A DNA stretch of 64,000 nt from Plazaster borealis (lineage: Eukaryota > Echinodermata > Asteroidea > Forcipulatida > Labidiasteridae), in assembly GCA_021014325.1 (NCBI GenBank), contig CM037472.1, forward strand, positions 3,038,001 to 3,102,000. Reading direction: 5' to 3'. The translations under genes and the position numbers were made by a program. The notes beneath the pieces are model-generated. The model saw nothing but the letters and a program-made list of their open reading frames with translations, was not told the DNA's origin and searched no databases. Below, piece by piece: positions 35,541 to 48,281 of this stretch; position 1 is the first letter of the stretch; each line of letters starts with the position of its first letter.

Positions 35541-36553
35541 TGTTTATTTATCTGTGTACTGCAGCTGTTTAATATGGAAATAAATGGTATGAATGAAATT
35601 GAATCATGGTGTTTGACTGTTACATTGAGGGAGCAATCCCTTAGCTGCTAACTGCATCTGGTGAAAGGGTGGAAATGGTGTAAGACTGGTAGTGATCCAG
35701 TTATGCTGAGGTGTATTCAAGCATTCACTTGGAGTGAACCTAAGCCACTGATAATGCTGAGAGTGATGCAAGGGATGGAGTTGATGATTACACTGTCATC
35801 CAACCAGAGTGGTGAAGTACGACTGTTCAGACCAGGATGAGATCTGACTATCTAAAGACAACATGTACCATGAACACGGTCACTCTCTAGAAAGGAACAA
35901 AGCCTCAAATCCTGCAGATCATAGACAACTTGATGAGATAAAACCTTAAACTTCATGATTCCTTCAAACTCAACCGGGCAATTTATAGACAAGGGAGATA
36001 ATATTACCATGAACACAGTCACTCTCCAGAAAGGAACACAGCCACAGCCAAGAGAGCCAACATCAGCAGGAGCAAAGATGAGCAGTGTGATGAAAACAAC
36101 ACCAGACTCCTTGTGAGATCCAAGCATGAAGAAAAAACATCCTGCTCCGCCCTAGATCGTGTAGCTCTGCAGATTTGAAAATATGAGGCTATTCAAGTTC
36201 CAGAAGTTCGGACATATTTTTGTGTGTACCTACTTATACATCAAGGACCATCTAAAGCCACTCAGACTGGTAAGATGGATAACAGGATGTGATGACTGTA
36301 GTGTAAACATTATTGTGCATGATGCCCAAATGAAAAGTTCTTTTTAAAGGGAAGGTAAAGTTGATGTAGTTTAGTGTTGATGTGGACTTCAGGGCAGTAG
36401 GGTACAACTGTCAAGAGACCTTGCCACTTGCCAGGTTATTTTATTTTATGCTTTGTTTTACCCAACAACGATGTGTAATATAATGTACTGTACATAGATA
36501 CTATGTTAATATGAGAAACATTGGACAAACTGTACATTGTACATTTTAGAGTA
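35541..36553. other. Intergenic DNA with a direct repeat
   Basis: ACCATGAACAC(G/A)GTCACTCTC(T/C)AGAAAGGAACA recurs at about 35867 and 36007, 140 bases apart. No gene is recognised. Confidence 0.5.
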
Positions 36554-36934
36554 GGGCCCAGTTTCATGGCTCAGCTTAAGTGATAAATCAGCGCTTAAGC
36601 AAGCTGAACAATCTGTGCTTTATGTAAGCGTACGTGTAGCAATGAATTTTGTACATCATGCAACTAAGCATTCTTCACATATTGACATTCATAGATGAAA
36701 CAACTTCATCATTTATTTACACACACACTGGCAATAAAGTGAATAATTGTCTCCAAGTAGACAAATAAAATAAAATAGGTCTTTACCGCTAATTCTTAAA
36801 TACATGTCTACTTGCAAACAACAACGCGAACGTTTTACACAACTAGCGCAGAAATTTGGTGCTTACCCTGTAAGCGCAAAATGATGATGGTAAGCTCAGA
36901 ATTCTGCAGTAAGCAAAGCTATGAAATTGGGTCC
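36554..36934. mobile_element. Foldback element with GGGCCCAGTTTCATGGCT ends
   Basis: GGGCCCAGTTTCATGGCT at the left and AGCTATGAAATTGGGTCC at the right are inverted. The inside has TTAAGCAAGC/GCTTACC motifs. Same family as 21660-21846. Confidence 0.6.
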
Positions 36935-37404
36935 AGATGTGTTAACCACTAGACCAACAAGCTTGCCCAGCCCTTCTCATCAGGAAGGTTAATACTAATA
37001 CATACTTAATTTTATACATGTACCAAGTATGACAAGGTTAAAAACTGATTTTTTAAATAATAAGACGATTTTCTGTTAGATACTTCGCAGGCTAAAGACT
37101 ACATGTATCTCTAAAGCCAAGATAATTCTGAGTCTGACATACCAGAGAGACATGTTGCTGGACAGGACATAAATCCTCATTTTCAAAATGTATGGTAAGT
37201 CTTAACTGAAAACTTTGAAGGTTTAAATTCACGCATTCTCTCAATGACCAAATATTTACCATCTCTCCATTAAAGTTAATATACGGGATCGTTCTAAAGC
37301 TGGTGGAGAAATCGTTCCCTCCTGCAGAAGTGTAGCGCCTACCAAAGATTTCCAAACGACTCCTGCCCTCCGTTCAGTTTTCCCTTGTGGACCTTGGCAC
37401 TATC

Positions 37405-37557
37405 AAAAGGCTGGCTGGGTTTTGAAATTTACACTGGACCAAAGGCTCGAGGCCAGTGATTTTAGCATCTTGGCCAGTAAACTCACAATTAGACATGTGG
37501 GATTTTGTTTGTGTTTTAAAATTCACAAACGAAGAGTTTTTCTCTTTCAGATGACTG
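37405..37557. repeat. Fragment of the CTGGACC...GGCTCGAGGCCAGTG family
   Basis: GAAATTTACACTGGACCAAA, GGCTCGAGGCCAGTGATTTT and GGCCAGTAAACTCAC match the copies at 23340-23440 and 32895-32950. Confidence 0.6.
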
Positions 37558-38512
37558 CCCAGGACAACCAACACCTAATTCGTTTGGCAAGGTGAAGTAG
37601 AGGAACCATCCATGCAGTTGAGATGTCCTCCTACTAGAATGGAATTAGCCACCAGAGGCAGAGTCCAGACAATCACTATGATGAGTGCGCCTTCCACTTG
37701 AACCTTTTGTTTGGCCAAGACATAACTTGCAGGAACAGTCCTGAGAGGTAAGACAATCTCCTGAATAAAGTCAGTCAGTGAAGTAATGGGTATGTTGCTG
37801 TTTATTCACTTTGTATCAATACTCAAGGTGTTTTTTAAATCTTTGCTTCTTCTCAAGGGAAGCTACCTTCATGGTGCCTTATACAATTTCATTTTCACTT
37901 CCAGCTGACAGATAATATTGCTGGTAGTCAGCCCTGACAGTCAAGATGTCTTAATTAATTGAAGACGGACACTTGGATGATGAGGTCTGAGACAGGGAGA
38001 GTATGTCACTGTCTTTTTCTTCACATTATGTTTGTAAGTCATTTGGCAGTCAATTCAAAGTTGAACGACTGGGTTTTGATTGTTTTTTGGTTGTATTTTT
38101 TTGGTTTGTTTAAGATTTGGGGAAAATATATAAGGATGCTTCATGTTAAACACAAATATCAAGACAGATTCTAAGCTTTTGACATTTGCTTGATCAGTTT
38201 CATTCTGAGAGCCCACTGATAATAAAGCTCATACCAGCACCAATTCTCAAGGGAACTGTTTCGGGCATTTAACATCAGCAGGAGTTCCTGTTGTATATTT
38301 TGATTGCAATAAAAATGATTATGATGTGCATGAGTTCCTCTAAACAATTTTTTTACTGCTAATCATGTTGGTGGTCTTCTGTTACTTTAGGTAAGGGGTT
38401 AAATAAAATATGCTAAAGTTAAAAGCAATTTATCTAAACCTGACTGTTTTAATGACGGGTGATGCTCTCAAACACTAAATGTTGCAAATCGTGCATTTTG
38501 TTTTTGTTGCAG

Positions 38513-38606
38513 TCAGGATTAGAATCTCCAAAGACATCTTCTACCCGTCAACCAGAAGATGTCCAAGACCAGCCTAAGATAAAGGACCTGTACTCTCCAG
38601 TAAAAG
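38513..38606 (+). other. Candidate coding exon of unknown gene
   Basis: A pyrimidine-rich acceptor TTTTTGTTGCAG precedes it and a donor AAAAG/GTAAAC follows. The 94-base interior is fully open in the first frame (SGLESPKTSSTRQPEDVQDQ and PKIKDLYSPVK). Neither partner exons nor a family is recognised. Confidence 0.3.
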
Positions 38607-38654
38607 GTAAACTTTACTTAAAAGTTTACAATTGTTCAGAAGCATGTTGTTGCT

Positions 38655-40120
38655 GTTGTTTACTCCGATCCCCCCTCTATCAGCGGCATCGATGCCAATC
38701 GTTGGACAATTCCACAGCAGTACTCCTAACGTCTTTAGAGAACTGACAACCGCTGTTTGTTCCAAAGCAGTGCCATTGCCTCACAGTCACGCAAGGCCAT
38801 CAAAGCTTTTCTTTGCCCCTTGGAGTGGCAATTACCAGAGTTTTCGCTACTGGCTAGCCCCAATGGCAGTCATTACAGCTGGGCGGACTCCCAAGGGAAC
38901 GTACTGGCTGTTGTAAGAGATGACACTGCTTTAGTTCTATTGTGTCCTCTTTGGGCAGGTCCCCTGTATGGCGACCTTTCTGCCAGTTGATGGATGACTC
39001 CTCATCAGTACTCCTAATTAGCTTTTTAGAGAACTGACAAACACTGTGGCATTTCTTATTTCAAAGCCTACATGGGCCAAAGATTTTTTGTTAAAGACTA
39101 TTGCTCAGGCAGTACCATTGCGTCACAGTCACGCAAGGCCAACAAAGCTTTTCTTTGACCCTTGGAGTGGCAATTACCAGAATTTCCGCTACTGGCTAGC
39201 CCCTTTGGCAGTCATTACAGCTGGGCGGACTCCGGGGGAGAAAGGGACGTACTGGCCCTCGTAAGAGATGACACTGCTATAGTTCTAGTGTGTCCTCTTC
39301 AGACAGTTCCCCTCTTTATTGGCGCATCGCTGCCGATGGCTTGATGAGTCCACAGCGGTACTCCTAATTGGCTTTAGTGAACTGACAACCACTGTGGCGT
39401 ATTTTGTTCCAAAGCCTACAGGGGTTGAAGATTTCTCTTACAAAGTTTGCTCCAGCAGTGCCCTTTCCCTTACAGTGACACGAGGCCTCCAAAGCTTTTC
39501 TTTACCGGCCCCTTGGAGTGAAAATTACGAAACTTCCGCTACTGACTAGTGCCCATGGCAGTCATTACAGCCGAGTGGACTCCGAGGGAGAAAGGAAATG
39601 TACTGGCTGCCCTAAGTGGCGACATTAGTGCTAGTGTGTCTTCTTTGGGCAGTTCTCCCCTCTATCGGCGGTATGCCGATTGCCTGACGAGTTCACAGCG
39701 CTATTCCTACAGGTCTTAAGAGAACTGACCACTACTGTGGCATTTCTTGTTCCAAAGCTTACAGGGGCCAAAGATTTTAAAAAGAAAAACAATTACTCCC
39801 AAAGCTTTCCTGGCCCCCTTGCAGGACAATAACTGGAACCGGGGGAGAAAGGGAACGTACCCGCACTGAAGAGTTGACACTGCTATAGTTCTAGTGGGTC
39901 CTCTTCGGGAAGCTTCCTCCTCTGTTGGCGGCATCCCTCTTGACCGCCTGACGAGTCCACAAAGGTGCTTCTAATTGGCTTAAGAGAACTGCCAACCACT
40001 GTGGTATTTCTTGATCCAAAGTCCACAGGGAACAGGGATTTATCTTAAAACGTTTGCTCTGGCAGTGCCTCACGGTCACGCAAGGCCAACCAAGCTTTTC
40101 TTTGCCTCTTGGACAGGCAA
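38655..40120. repeat. Tandem array of an approximately 330-bp unit, about 4.5 copies
   Basis: Each unit runs CCCCTCTAT..GCGGCAT, GAACTGACAACC(A/G)CTGT, CACAGTCACGCAAGGCC, AAAGCTTTTCTTTG, CTTGGAGTGGCAATTACCAG, GCTACTGGCTAGCCCC and GGCAGTCATTACAGC. Units start near 38660, 38960, 39300, 39650 and 39905; later ones are shorter and more diverged. Frames across it (HSHARPTKLFFDPWSGNYQN) look protein-like only because the repeat is open, and they shift between units. Confidence 0.85.
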
Positions 40121-40879
40121 ATATTAAAACTTATACCCCCTGAAATCAGCTTTCAAAAGATGCATCAATTAATGAAATACTTTTTAGAGTGATGATTGAT
40201 TTTGAAAAACATTTTACTATTGTTTAACCTTGCTGTAATTATTGTAATCTCCTGATCAGGAGACGGAGAAATCAAAATGTTTCACCCTTATACCGCCCCT
40301 GAATAGATAATAAAAAGAAGGAAAACACTGTTTGTAGCTTCAAAAGCAAACTACTTGTTAAACTTTCTTAGAGTTTACTATGGTCTCCTCTTAACAAAAA
40401 CAAACAATAAGAAAAGAAATGGTTGAAAACTCAAGTAAAAGAAACCATGATGTCTTATGAAACTGTAAAGAAACACTGATACCATCCATCTCTGAAGGAG
40501 GGGGGGGGGCCTCATTAGTTTGAATTACCCCTGCGATGTATCTTGCACATTACAATTGTTGGCTTACATACAATTTCTTATCTGTAAACTTGACCTTTCA
40601 GAGCTAAAGATGTAGCTTATAGTTCCCTGAAATCAGTGCAGATGGAATCTCCACTACTGACACCTTGAAGACTACAGGGCATTAAGGAGAGCAATGTGTA
40701 TGTAAACATCACTATCATCGAGACATCTTAGCTGTTCTTCTGACAATCGTGGATGAACAACAAGTAATTTGTTGTCCTCAACAGTAAGATATTGCAGCAC
40801 TATAGAGTTAACATCTTGTAAATAAGTACACCATTGCAAGCAAGCACATATGCATTTTTTGTGCTATGAAATTGGAGAT
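40121..40879. other. Intergenic DNA, no gene seen
   Basis: A G-run lies at 40500-40509. Nothing else is recognised. Confidence 0.4.
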
Positions 40880-41365
40880 CTTAGAGCCTTGTTGTGCCGA
40901 GTTACGATTGGTTGTGCCGAGATACATTTAGTTGTGCCGGGATACGATTGGTTGTGCCTGGAATCGGAGATTTGATTGGAGGGGGAGCGGTTCGATTCGG
41001 AATCGATGGTGGTACAACACGGAAAATTCCGAATAGTTAAAGGGACCTGGACATTTGCACGTGGCATTTGGGGTCCTACCCCCGTTGTTGGCTGATCTTA
41101 AAGGTGCATCGGGCTCCTCGACCGGCGGGGATGGTACCGGTGTTATCAGCAAAATGGTTGGCCCAGCGGGGGTAGTCCCTAGTCTTTGGCCGTGGGGGCT
41201 AGTGGACCGCGTTAGTACGGTAGGGGACTGCCTCAGAAACTGGTTCGCTGAGGTGGCGGACCGGACCCTTCCAAAAGGGAGGTGCAATGGCTCTGACGAT
41301 CTCGAAAAGCGCGTGGGGCTGGTATCCTGGGACCTGCACGTGGTAGCCCTGCTATTCGACTAACC
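40880..41365. other. GC-rich block of unknown nature
   Basis: It begins with a short tandem repeat (GGTTGTGCCGAGATAC-like, four units at about 40887-40955) and continues GC-rich until an abrupt switch to AT-rich DNA near 41370. A 102-codon frame (41055-41363, +) has no recognisable domain. It could be the leader of a retroelement, but no reverse transcriptase follows. Confidence 0.4.
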
Positions 41366-41379
41366 TTACCAGGATGATT

Positions 41380-43070
41380 GGAAAAATTTAAAACTGACTG
41401 AAATAAAATGCTTGCAATGGTGTACTTATAATTGTTACTGTACTATTTGCGTTGTTGAACTTTATCAGTGGTAGTTTTTGCCGTAAAATAAGTTTACATT
41501 GTGTAGAATTTTTGTTATAAACACAAGTTCAGAAGCGAGGCTGCTGCTGATGGATTGGCCAATATTTGAATTTTCGTCTCGTTTAGAAAGAGGAAATTAT
41601 TGTTTGACCTGAGAAAATGCAGTGGAATGTGTTATTATTAATCTTATTTTTTATCCACAACTTACCAACATATGTATTGAAATAAAATATATATAATAAT
41701 ATATAAGATTGAAACAAATACTAAACCACATTAAAAAAAATAATAATTTGGGAAAAGGCTAGACTGAGATGGGAAATAATTTTACTATAACCTCAAAATT
41801 ACAAAGTTGTGGATCAAACAAGGAATCAATGATAAAAATACGTTAATTGATGTTATAAATAAAGAAAGATATAACAATAGGGCTTTACAAAGCAACTTAT
41901 TCTGATCTCTTTATTTAAAAATTCCATTAACTTTTACCATTAACATGAGCAACAATAACAACTATGATTGACTAAAATGACTAAAAACAAATATCAGATC
42001 ATAAGTAACATAAATATTTGTATTTTAACCAGAAGACAAATTACAACTATAATAAAATAAAAATATTTATGATGAATCATGTTAAATGATTGCCATTGCA
42101 CTAATTACATGCTATAACAATGAATACATTCACACCTTCATAAATTACATATATATTCTTATCAAAACGAATGTCACAATTTCAACAAAACAAAAATTAA
42201 ATGAATAATTAAAGTTTCTATGTATGTTATGTTTGAAGTAATTCATAAACTTGACAATAAAATATGTCAGGTAACGTGTCACCTACTAACATCTCATAAA
42301 GCAGGTTTTGAATTCAAATCCATCAATGTTACTTAAATGCATTAGACATTTAACATATCTTATGATGATTTCTTGTGAATATTTTATCCCCAAAATAAAC
42401 GCTAAATCTTAATTTTTTTACATTAAGTTTTTAACCTCTAACAAGTCAATTCCTGTCATCATGTTACTTCAGTTCATTGACATAATTACTCTAACAAGTC
42501 CATGTTTCAGTTTGAAAAAATATACATTTTACAGTACTAACTACAATTAAATGAATTTTTGAGAACTAACTTATACTTAACAATGTTAAAAATAACATAT
42601 ATAAACTAGAAGGCGACACCCAACTGTAATTTTTTATGTAAGATACAACAAGTGGTTAAGATTTTCCCTTTTAAAAAAGTAAAAAAGTAAAATTATGTGT
42701 ACACAAGTCTACTTAATGTTCATCCAATGAAATCACAGGTAAAACAAAGAAATTAATTTTGGGAATTGGGGTCCACTTTAGACCTATAAAGACTGCCTAA
42801 TTTTATTAAATACAATGACAATAAAAAAAAATATAAAAAAATAATAATAGTCCTCTTAAATAAGTCAGGCCTACATTTACAATAGATGAATTCTTTCTTA
42901 ACAAAATTACGATTATGAATACTAACAAAAAAAACAATCAGTTGTATGAATTTTATAATTAGTGAGCATATGTCGGGCCTACATGTAGATTAATTCTTTC
43001 TTAACAATTACAATCACTGACATAACAAAAACCGTCAATGGTATACATGAATTTTATATTCTATTACAGG
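41380..43070. repeat. AT-rich block A, related to blocks B and C
   Basis: Shares ordered landmarks with block B: GAAAATGCA(G/C)TGGAATGTGT, AAAATTC(C/A)ATTAACTTT(T/C)ACCA, CCTACTAA(C/T)AT, TTAAAT(G/A)CATTAGACATT. Near its start, TCAGAAGCGAGGCTGCT is the inverse of a motif near the ends of B and C (GCAG(C/T)CTCGCTTCAGAA). Its right edge is the left end of DIRS element 1. Confidence 0.55.
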
Positions 43071-43076
43071 AAATAC

Positions 43077-43193
43077 CTCACCTCCGATACCTACATATGC
43101 ATTTCTATACGCATGGGCAAGCAATTCGCTGACACAACAACAAAGGCTACTACATCACCCACACACTGCACCTCCCAAGAGCCCATACGAATC
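43077..43193. repeat. DIRS 1 left inverted terminal repeat
   Basis: Begins CTCACCTCCGATACCTACAT and is the gap-free inverse of 46552-46668 with a few substitutions. Confidence 0.9.
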
Positions 43194-43268
43194 GTTTCAG
43201 CGTGCGCTACGTGTACACACGTTTTAGGTTTTACTCCTAGCGATACACTTTTGCAAGCGTCAAGATCT

Positions 43269-44165
43269 CTATTTCTGAAACGACATGGCTGAGAAAAAAG
43301 AAGGCAATTCGCAGAAATAAATGCTGTTCCTGTGGTGGTTCACCATCACCCTTGGACTTCGACATACATCCTTCCTGCTTCCGTTGCCGTCTTTGTTCCA
43401 AGGATAACCCTTGCGGAGTCTGCTCAAACTGGACGACCCTCGAATGGAAATCTTTCACTTCGTGGCTAGATAGTATCACATCAGTTCCACTTGGGCGGGA
43501 AACCATAGATTCCACTTCCCCTCTCCTCGTAAATTTAACGTCGTCTCAGGTTAGCATTAGCAGTCTTCCATCAGAAAACATTGTAGTTTCGTCCTACAGT
43601 CGCCCAATTCCCGCCTCGATGGAGAGATGGAACGACTCTTCTTTCCGGGCTGAGCCTCACGCACACCGACCCGGTCTGGACGCTCCGGCGTGGACGTACT
43701 TCCCGAACGATCCCTGCCTGTACGGGCCTATGCATCACTCTCGTCTGCCTTCGGAAAATTTTCCAGCGTACTACCCTCCGGAGATGCCCTATCATGACGA
43801 CCGGGGCTCTGGTACCGACCATTTACCTCGCCCAAGGGATCGCTGTGCTCACGCCGATTCCAGCCAGTACGACGCTCGCCATTATTCAAGAGGTTACACT
43901 ACTTATTCTTCGTCTCGTGATGGTGCCTACCGGTACCGCTCTCCACTTTACGACAGAGGTCACTTTCCGGAGGGGACTTCCCGTCTTCGTTCTCTGGATT
44001 TTTCTCGTTCCCGCTCCCGTTCTTGATCGCCTACCAGGTCTCCTCCACGCAGTCATTCCGGCTATCTTTCCGTACATGCCGCACGGTCGTCCTTCGTCAT
44101 TTTCACCGGCTTCCAGTAACTCGGATCTAAAAAGACGGGAGCCCGAATATACTTCAATGTTTCAT
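43269..44165 (+). pseudogene. DIRS 1 gag-like protein, frameshifted
   Basis: ATG 43285 opens MAEKKEGNSQK and then stops. The main frame from about 43290 to 44026 carries a cysteine-rich cluster typical of DIRS gag proteins (CCSCGG...HPSCFRCRLCSKDNPCGVC, C-x2-C spacing) followed by WTTLEWKSFTSWLDS, then a Ser/Tyr/Arg-rich tail. A one-base shift thus separates start and body. Further gag-like pieces (PPPFSKEASCSSFRREI) continue after 44165 in other frames. Confidence 0.7.
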
Positions 44166-45084
44166 CGGGGCTAATTGATCATCCCAGAAGTGGGTAAGAT
44201 TTTACAGTTTCCTCCTCCTTTTTCTAAGGAAGCCTCCTGCTCCTCCTTCCGGAGGGAAATAGCTAAACCCACTCCTCCTCCAAAATATTAAGTTACGGTT
44301 GACAGTTTTTCTGCTGACATCTTGGATGAAGCCTTCTCTTCCATTCAGAAGAAAAAGCATTTTAGAGTCTCTTCCAGAGAACAATCACTTAAAAAAAAAA
44401 AATGATGACTCCAAGCAAGTTTTTTTTACAGTCAAGGACAAATTGCGATCATGCAACCCTTTCAAGATGAACTTTTTCTCAGACAAGCGCAGCAAGGATC
44501 TTAATTCTGACTTAGAAAAATTAAATCGTCACCTGCGTCATGGGGCTCAGACCTCTAATTTCTCCATCTTGAGGACCCGTCACTGGTTGATCCCGATCTT
44601 CTTCCAGTCATGTTCAAGTTTATGGATGACTGTCTAGCCTCCTGTATGTGAGCCTTTGCCACTAGCTCAGCTATCACCTGTTCTCTTCGTCGATCACTGG
44701 TGATTGATCAAATGTTCTGGCCCTCTCAAGGTTCTAGAGAGTGCTTGGAAGAGCTTCCCCTCCTTGGAAACGACCTGTTTGATAACAAATTCGAGGAAGT
44801 CAAGCTCAAAGGGGCTAAAGACTGAAGACAGAGGAAAGAATGGACTTATGACGCCCTCCCTCTAGTAAGCCTTCCTCATCCTTCACTCGCACTACAGATA
44901 AAGGCAACCAGGGTCACTGAAATTCTTTTTGTCACTCCTACCCTAACCAAACCAAGCTTTCGTCGACAGCCTTCGTATAATGCATCGTCATACAAACCCA
45001 CTCACTCTTTCAAGCCACAAAGGTTCACGAGGAGCCAAAGGCCTATGACTACATAGATCCCATAATACACATTCCGTCAGCCTC

Positions 45085-45990
45085 GGGACACGTAGGGGGT
45101 CGACTGCGGGAGTTCTCCCAGGAGTTCTCCCACAACTTGTTCCATATCACCACAGACACCTGGGTTCTACAGACCGTGTCCTCGGGCTACCAACTGGAGT
45201 TTACGAGCTCCCATCCACATAGCTAATAAACTGTCTCCGTCGACACACTACGGTTCCCTGCGATTTTTCTCGCCGTTGCTCCCTAGAAGAAGAAATTGTG
45301 TCTCAAGGAAAAGAAAACCATAATCTCTCTTCCTCGCAAATCAATGATGGCCTTCACCTCAACTTTCTTTCTCACTCCAAAGAAATCCAACGGGTGGCGC
45401 CCTATCATCAATCTCCAACCCCTCAATGCCTTCATCAGACCAAAACACTTTTGGATTGAAACTCTGGCCACTGTTTTACAATCCCTTCCCAAGGGCTGGT
45501 GGGCTGAAACCCTGGATCTGAAGGATGCTTATCTTCATATCCCCATCTACAGAGACCATCAGAGGTTCCTGCAATTCATCTATCGGAACATCACTTACCA
45601 GTTTCAGTGCCTTCCATTTGGCCTGTCTACCGCACCACAGGTCTTCACCAGGATAACCAAAGTGATAGCAGCAGCGTTACGCCAACAACATAAACGCCTT
45701 TAAAGGTATCTGGAGGACTGGCTCATCGTGGGCCCTTCACTAACAGCCACTCTTCAAGCCTTGTCAAAGACAATCCAACTTGCCCTACAATTGGGCTTCA
45801 TCATCAACCAGGACAAGTCTTCCCTTGTCCCTTCTCAGAACCCGATGTTCCTGAGTGCCTCCCTCAACATGACAACAGGCAGAGCCTCTCCTTCACTAGA
45901 GCGTTGCAGAGTACTGGAGGAATGTATCCAACTCTCCCTCAGAACAGTGTCTTCACATCAACCTACTGGAACACCTGGCTGTTCAAAAGG
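45085..45990 (+). pseudogene. DIRS 1 reverse transcriptase, inactivated
   Basis: The N-terminal VGGRLREF...TWVLQTVSSGYQLEF is followed by two stops near 45222, then FLTPKKSNGWRPIINLQPLN, WAETLDLKDAYLHIPI (motif A) and FQCLPFGLSTAPQVFTRI (motif B). After a TAA at 45701 comes YLEDWL where DIRS enzymes have YLDDW, so a catalytic aspartate is replaced by glutamate. The thumb-like segment LGFIINQDKSSLVPSQ follows. The sequence then jumps to RNase H, missing roughly 150 residues of connection found in full-length relatives. Confidence 0.85.
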
Positions 45991-46530
45991 CCCTCCAGTC
46001 GGCAACAAGCAGGGTGATGAATCACTTAGTCCTCATGAAGAGGGACAACTCCACTGTAGTATCTTACCTAAACTGCCAGGGAGGGACCCACTCCCCTTCC
46101 CTGTGCATGCAAACTTGGAGCTTTCTCACTTGGTGCATCCCCCAACAAATCGCACTGCAAGCCAGCCACCTCTCCGGGAAGGAGAACATCATAGCAGATG
46201 CCCTTTCACGAGGGAGAGCAATCCCCACGGAATGGTCCCTTCATCGCCCGGTGGTCAAACAGATCTTCAATGTCCTGGACACCCCGTAGATAGATCTCTT
46301 TGCTTCTCACCTCAACAATCAACTTCCGGTCTTTTGCTTTCGGCATGCTCACCCCCAGGCCTGGGCTACAGACGCCCTGAGCATCAACTGGTCGGGCTAC
46401 CTGGGGTATGCCTCCCCCATCTCCCTCCTACCCAGAGTCTTATCAAGGAGATTGACCAAGAGAGGTGCAAGATAATTTTATTAGCCTCCCTCTGGCCAAG
46501 ACAACCATGGTTCCCTCAACTTCTGGACTA
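45991..46530 (+). pseudogene. DIRS 1 RNase H region
   Basis: LLEHLAVQKALQ, DNSTVVSYLNCQGGTHS and LSGKENIIADALSRG are RNase H/connection motifs of DIRS and related retroelements. After a stop at 46287 the usual continuation (DLFASHLNNQLPVFC) follows in frame. Frame changes relative to the reverse transcriptase show decay. Confidence 0.8.
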
Positions 46531-46551
46531 AAAGGTGAAAATAAGAATGCT

Positions 46552-46668
46552 GATTCGTATGGGCTCTTGGGATGTGCAGTGTGTTGGTGACGTAGTAGCC
46601 TTTGTTGTTGTGTCAGGGAATTGCTTGCGCATGCGCATAGAAATGCATATGTAGGTATCGGAGGTGAG
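46552..46668. repeat. DIRS 1 right inverted terminal repeat
   Basis: Ends GTAGGTATCGGAGGTGAG, the inverse of the left repeat, and lies directly after the RNase H region. Confidence 0.9.
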
Positions 46669-46669
46669 T

Positions 46670-48262
46670 ATTGTCTTAGATAAAATAGAAAATCCTTGGG
46701 GATTTAGGGAGAGTCAGTGAGCATCACATATTCTTAATTCTATTTCTATTGAATAACTCAGACCCATAGGCCTATGTACATGTAGAATTACTCTCTTGTT
46801 AATTATGATAAATAAAACTAATGAAATTATTACCAATAGATTACTTTCTAACTTCTCAGTGAAACAAGTAACTCTCAACAGTATAGGCTAACATTCTTAT
46901 AACACTTTTCTAACAAGATAATTATTATTTTGCATGTCTATTACATGATTTAGGACTATAATAAACATACTTATGTCAATGCAATTATTTCAGTTAGGAA
47001 CTGTCTTTGAAAAGTTAAATGTTGGAAATTAAATGTACATTATTATCTAGGCTTACATGTTATTTTGTATAATACTAATAAGAATTTGAAATTTGTCTTT
47101 GTTAACGAAGACGGGGGTCAAAATGTGAGTCGGGCGGACATAAAGTCATCGCGCGTTGAAGACATTGCGACCAATATCAAAGTGTTTGTTTTGTTTAATT
47201 GTTTGTCCACAAGACCCGTGAAAATGCACTGGAATGTGTTAATATTTTTTTATCCATAATTCACAGACAAATGAACATGTGACACGTTTTCCCGATTTAT
47301 TAATATGTAAACACATATAAACCATTACATTTATAAAAATTAAATATGATTTGTAGTTGGGGTGTTGTTGACAAAAAAAGTATGTTTAACAAAACAATTT
47401 ATTATGATTTACTTTTAAAAAATTCAATTAACTTTCACCACTAACATCTGAAAACTAATAACTTTTTATATTTGATTAAAATTACTAAAACAAATGATCA
47501 CATTAACAAGAAGCATACTGGTATTTTAATTAGTAGAGAAAACTAGAATCTATAATTTATAGTTTGTCTATAAAGTTAATATATTTGACAATTTATGTGA
47601 TGAAGGTTCTACAGTGTCTCCTACTAATATTTTATAATCAAATTAAATTTTGAATTAAAATTGAACATCGTTATTTAAATACATTAGACATTAAGTACAA
47701 ATTTACTATCATTGTTATTTTATAAATATTAAACAAATAACTTGCAACTTGAGGATTTAACAGCCTCAAGTGGTATTTTACTTATTACAAAAATAAACTA
47801 ATAATATATATACTTACATCAATACATTTATTACAATAACAAATTTCAGTCGTGAACTGTTCATGAAAAGTTAAATGTTGGAAACTAACTGTAAAATATT
47901 ATCTACATGTTATTATGTACATCACTAACAACAACTTAAAACTTCACAGTTTCCAATGTGTGCACCTCATTTAGTTATATTAAGAAGTTCATGCGATAAA
48001 AACAAATTATAATTAAGAATTAATTTACCTTGTTAAATAGAATGAAACTGAAAAGGAAAAATATAAAATGGGCTTTCACAAGTTCATAAAATCTTGAGTG
48101 ACGTCGGTAAAAAAAAACGGTGTTTCGGTTCGTATAAACGGGTGTTGCAGAGATTGAACGTTATTTTGCAGTTTGTAAATGATCGATGCATCTATCAAGC
48201 TGTGCAGAAAAGCAGTCTCGCTTCAGAAACTTATTGTTTAATACTTGAACCGTGATAAAGGT
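46670..48262. repeat. AT-rich block B
   Basis: Diverged homologue of block A. Its end (48119-48262: GTGTTTCGGTTCGTATAAAC, GCAGTTTGTAAATGATCGAT, CTCGCTTCAGAAACTTATTG) is repeated with few changes in block C. DIRS element 2 starts immediately after. Confidence 0.6.
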
Positions 48263-48281
48263 GAGTCTACTTCGTTCACTT

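Larger units (their letters stand above)
43077..46668 (+). mobile_element. DIRS-like retroelement 1, recombinase lost
   Basis: Terminal inverted repeats of 117 bp (43077-43193 and 46552-46668) match without gaps and bracket a gag-like region, reverse transcriptase and RNase H in the order typical of DIRS elements. There is no tyrosine recombinase and no internal complementary region before the right terminus, so the 3' part has been deleted. Frameshifts and stops affect all genes. It inserted between AT-rich blocks A and B. Confidence 0.85.

Noticed and set aside
41055..41363. 102-codon frame in the GC-rich block
   Set aside because: No domain or splice context; long frames are expected by chance at high GC. 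Kept only as an unexplained block.
43571..44077. Arg-rich minus-strand frames
   Set aside because: Shadows of the DIRS 1 gag region on the opposite strand.
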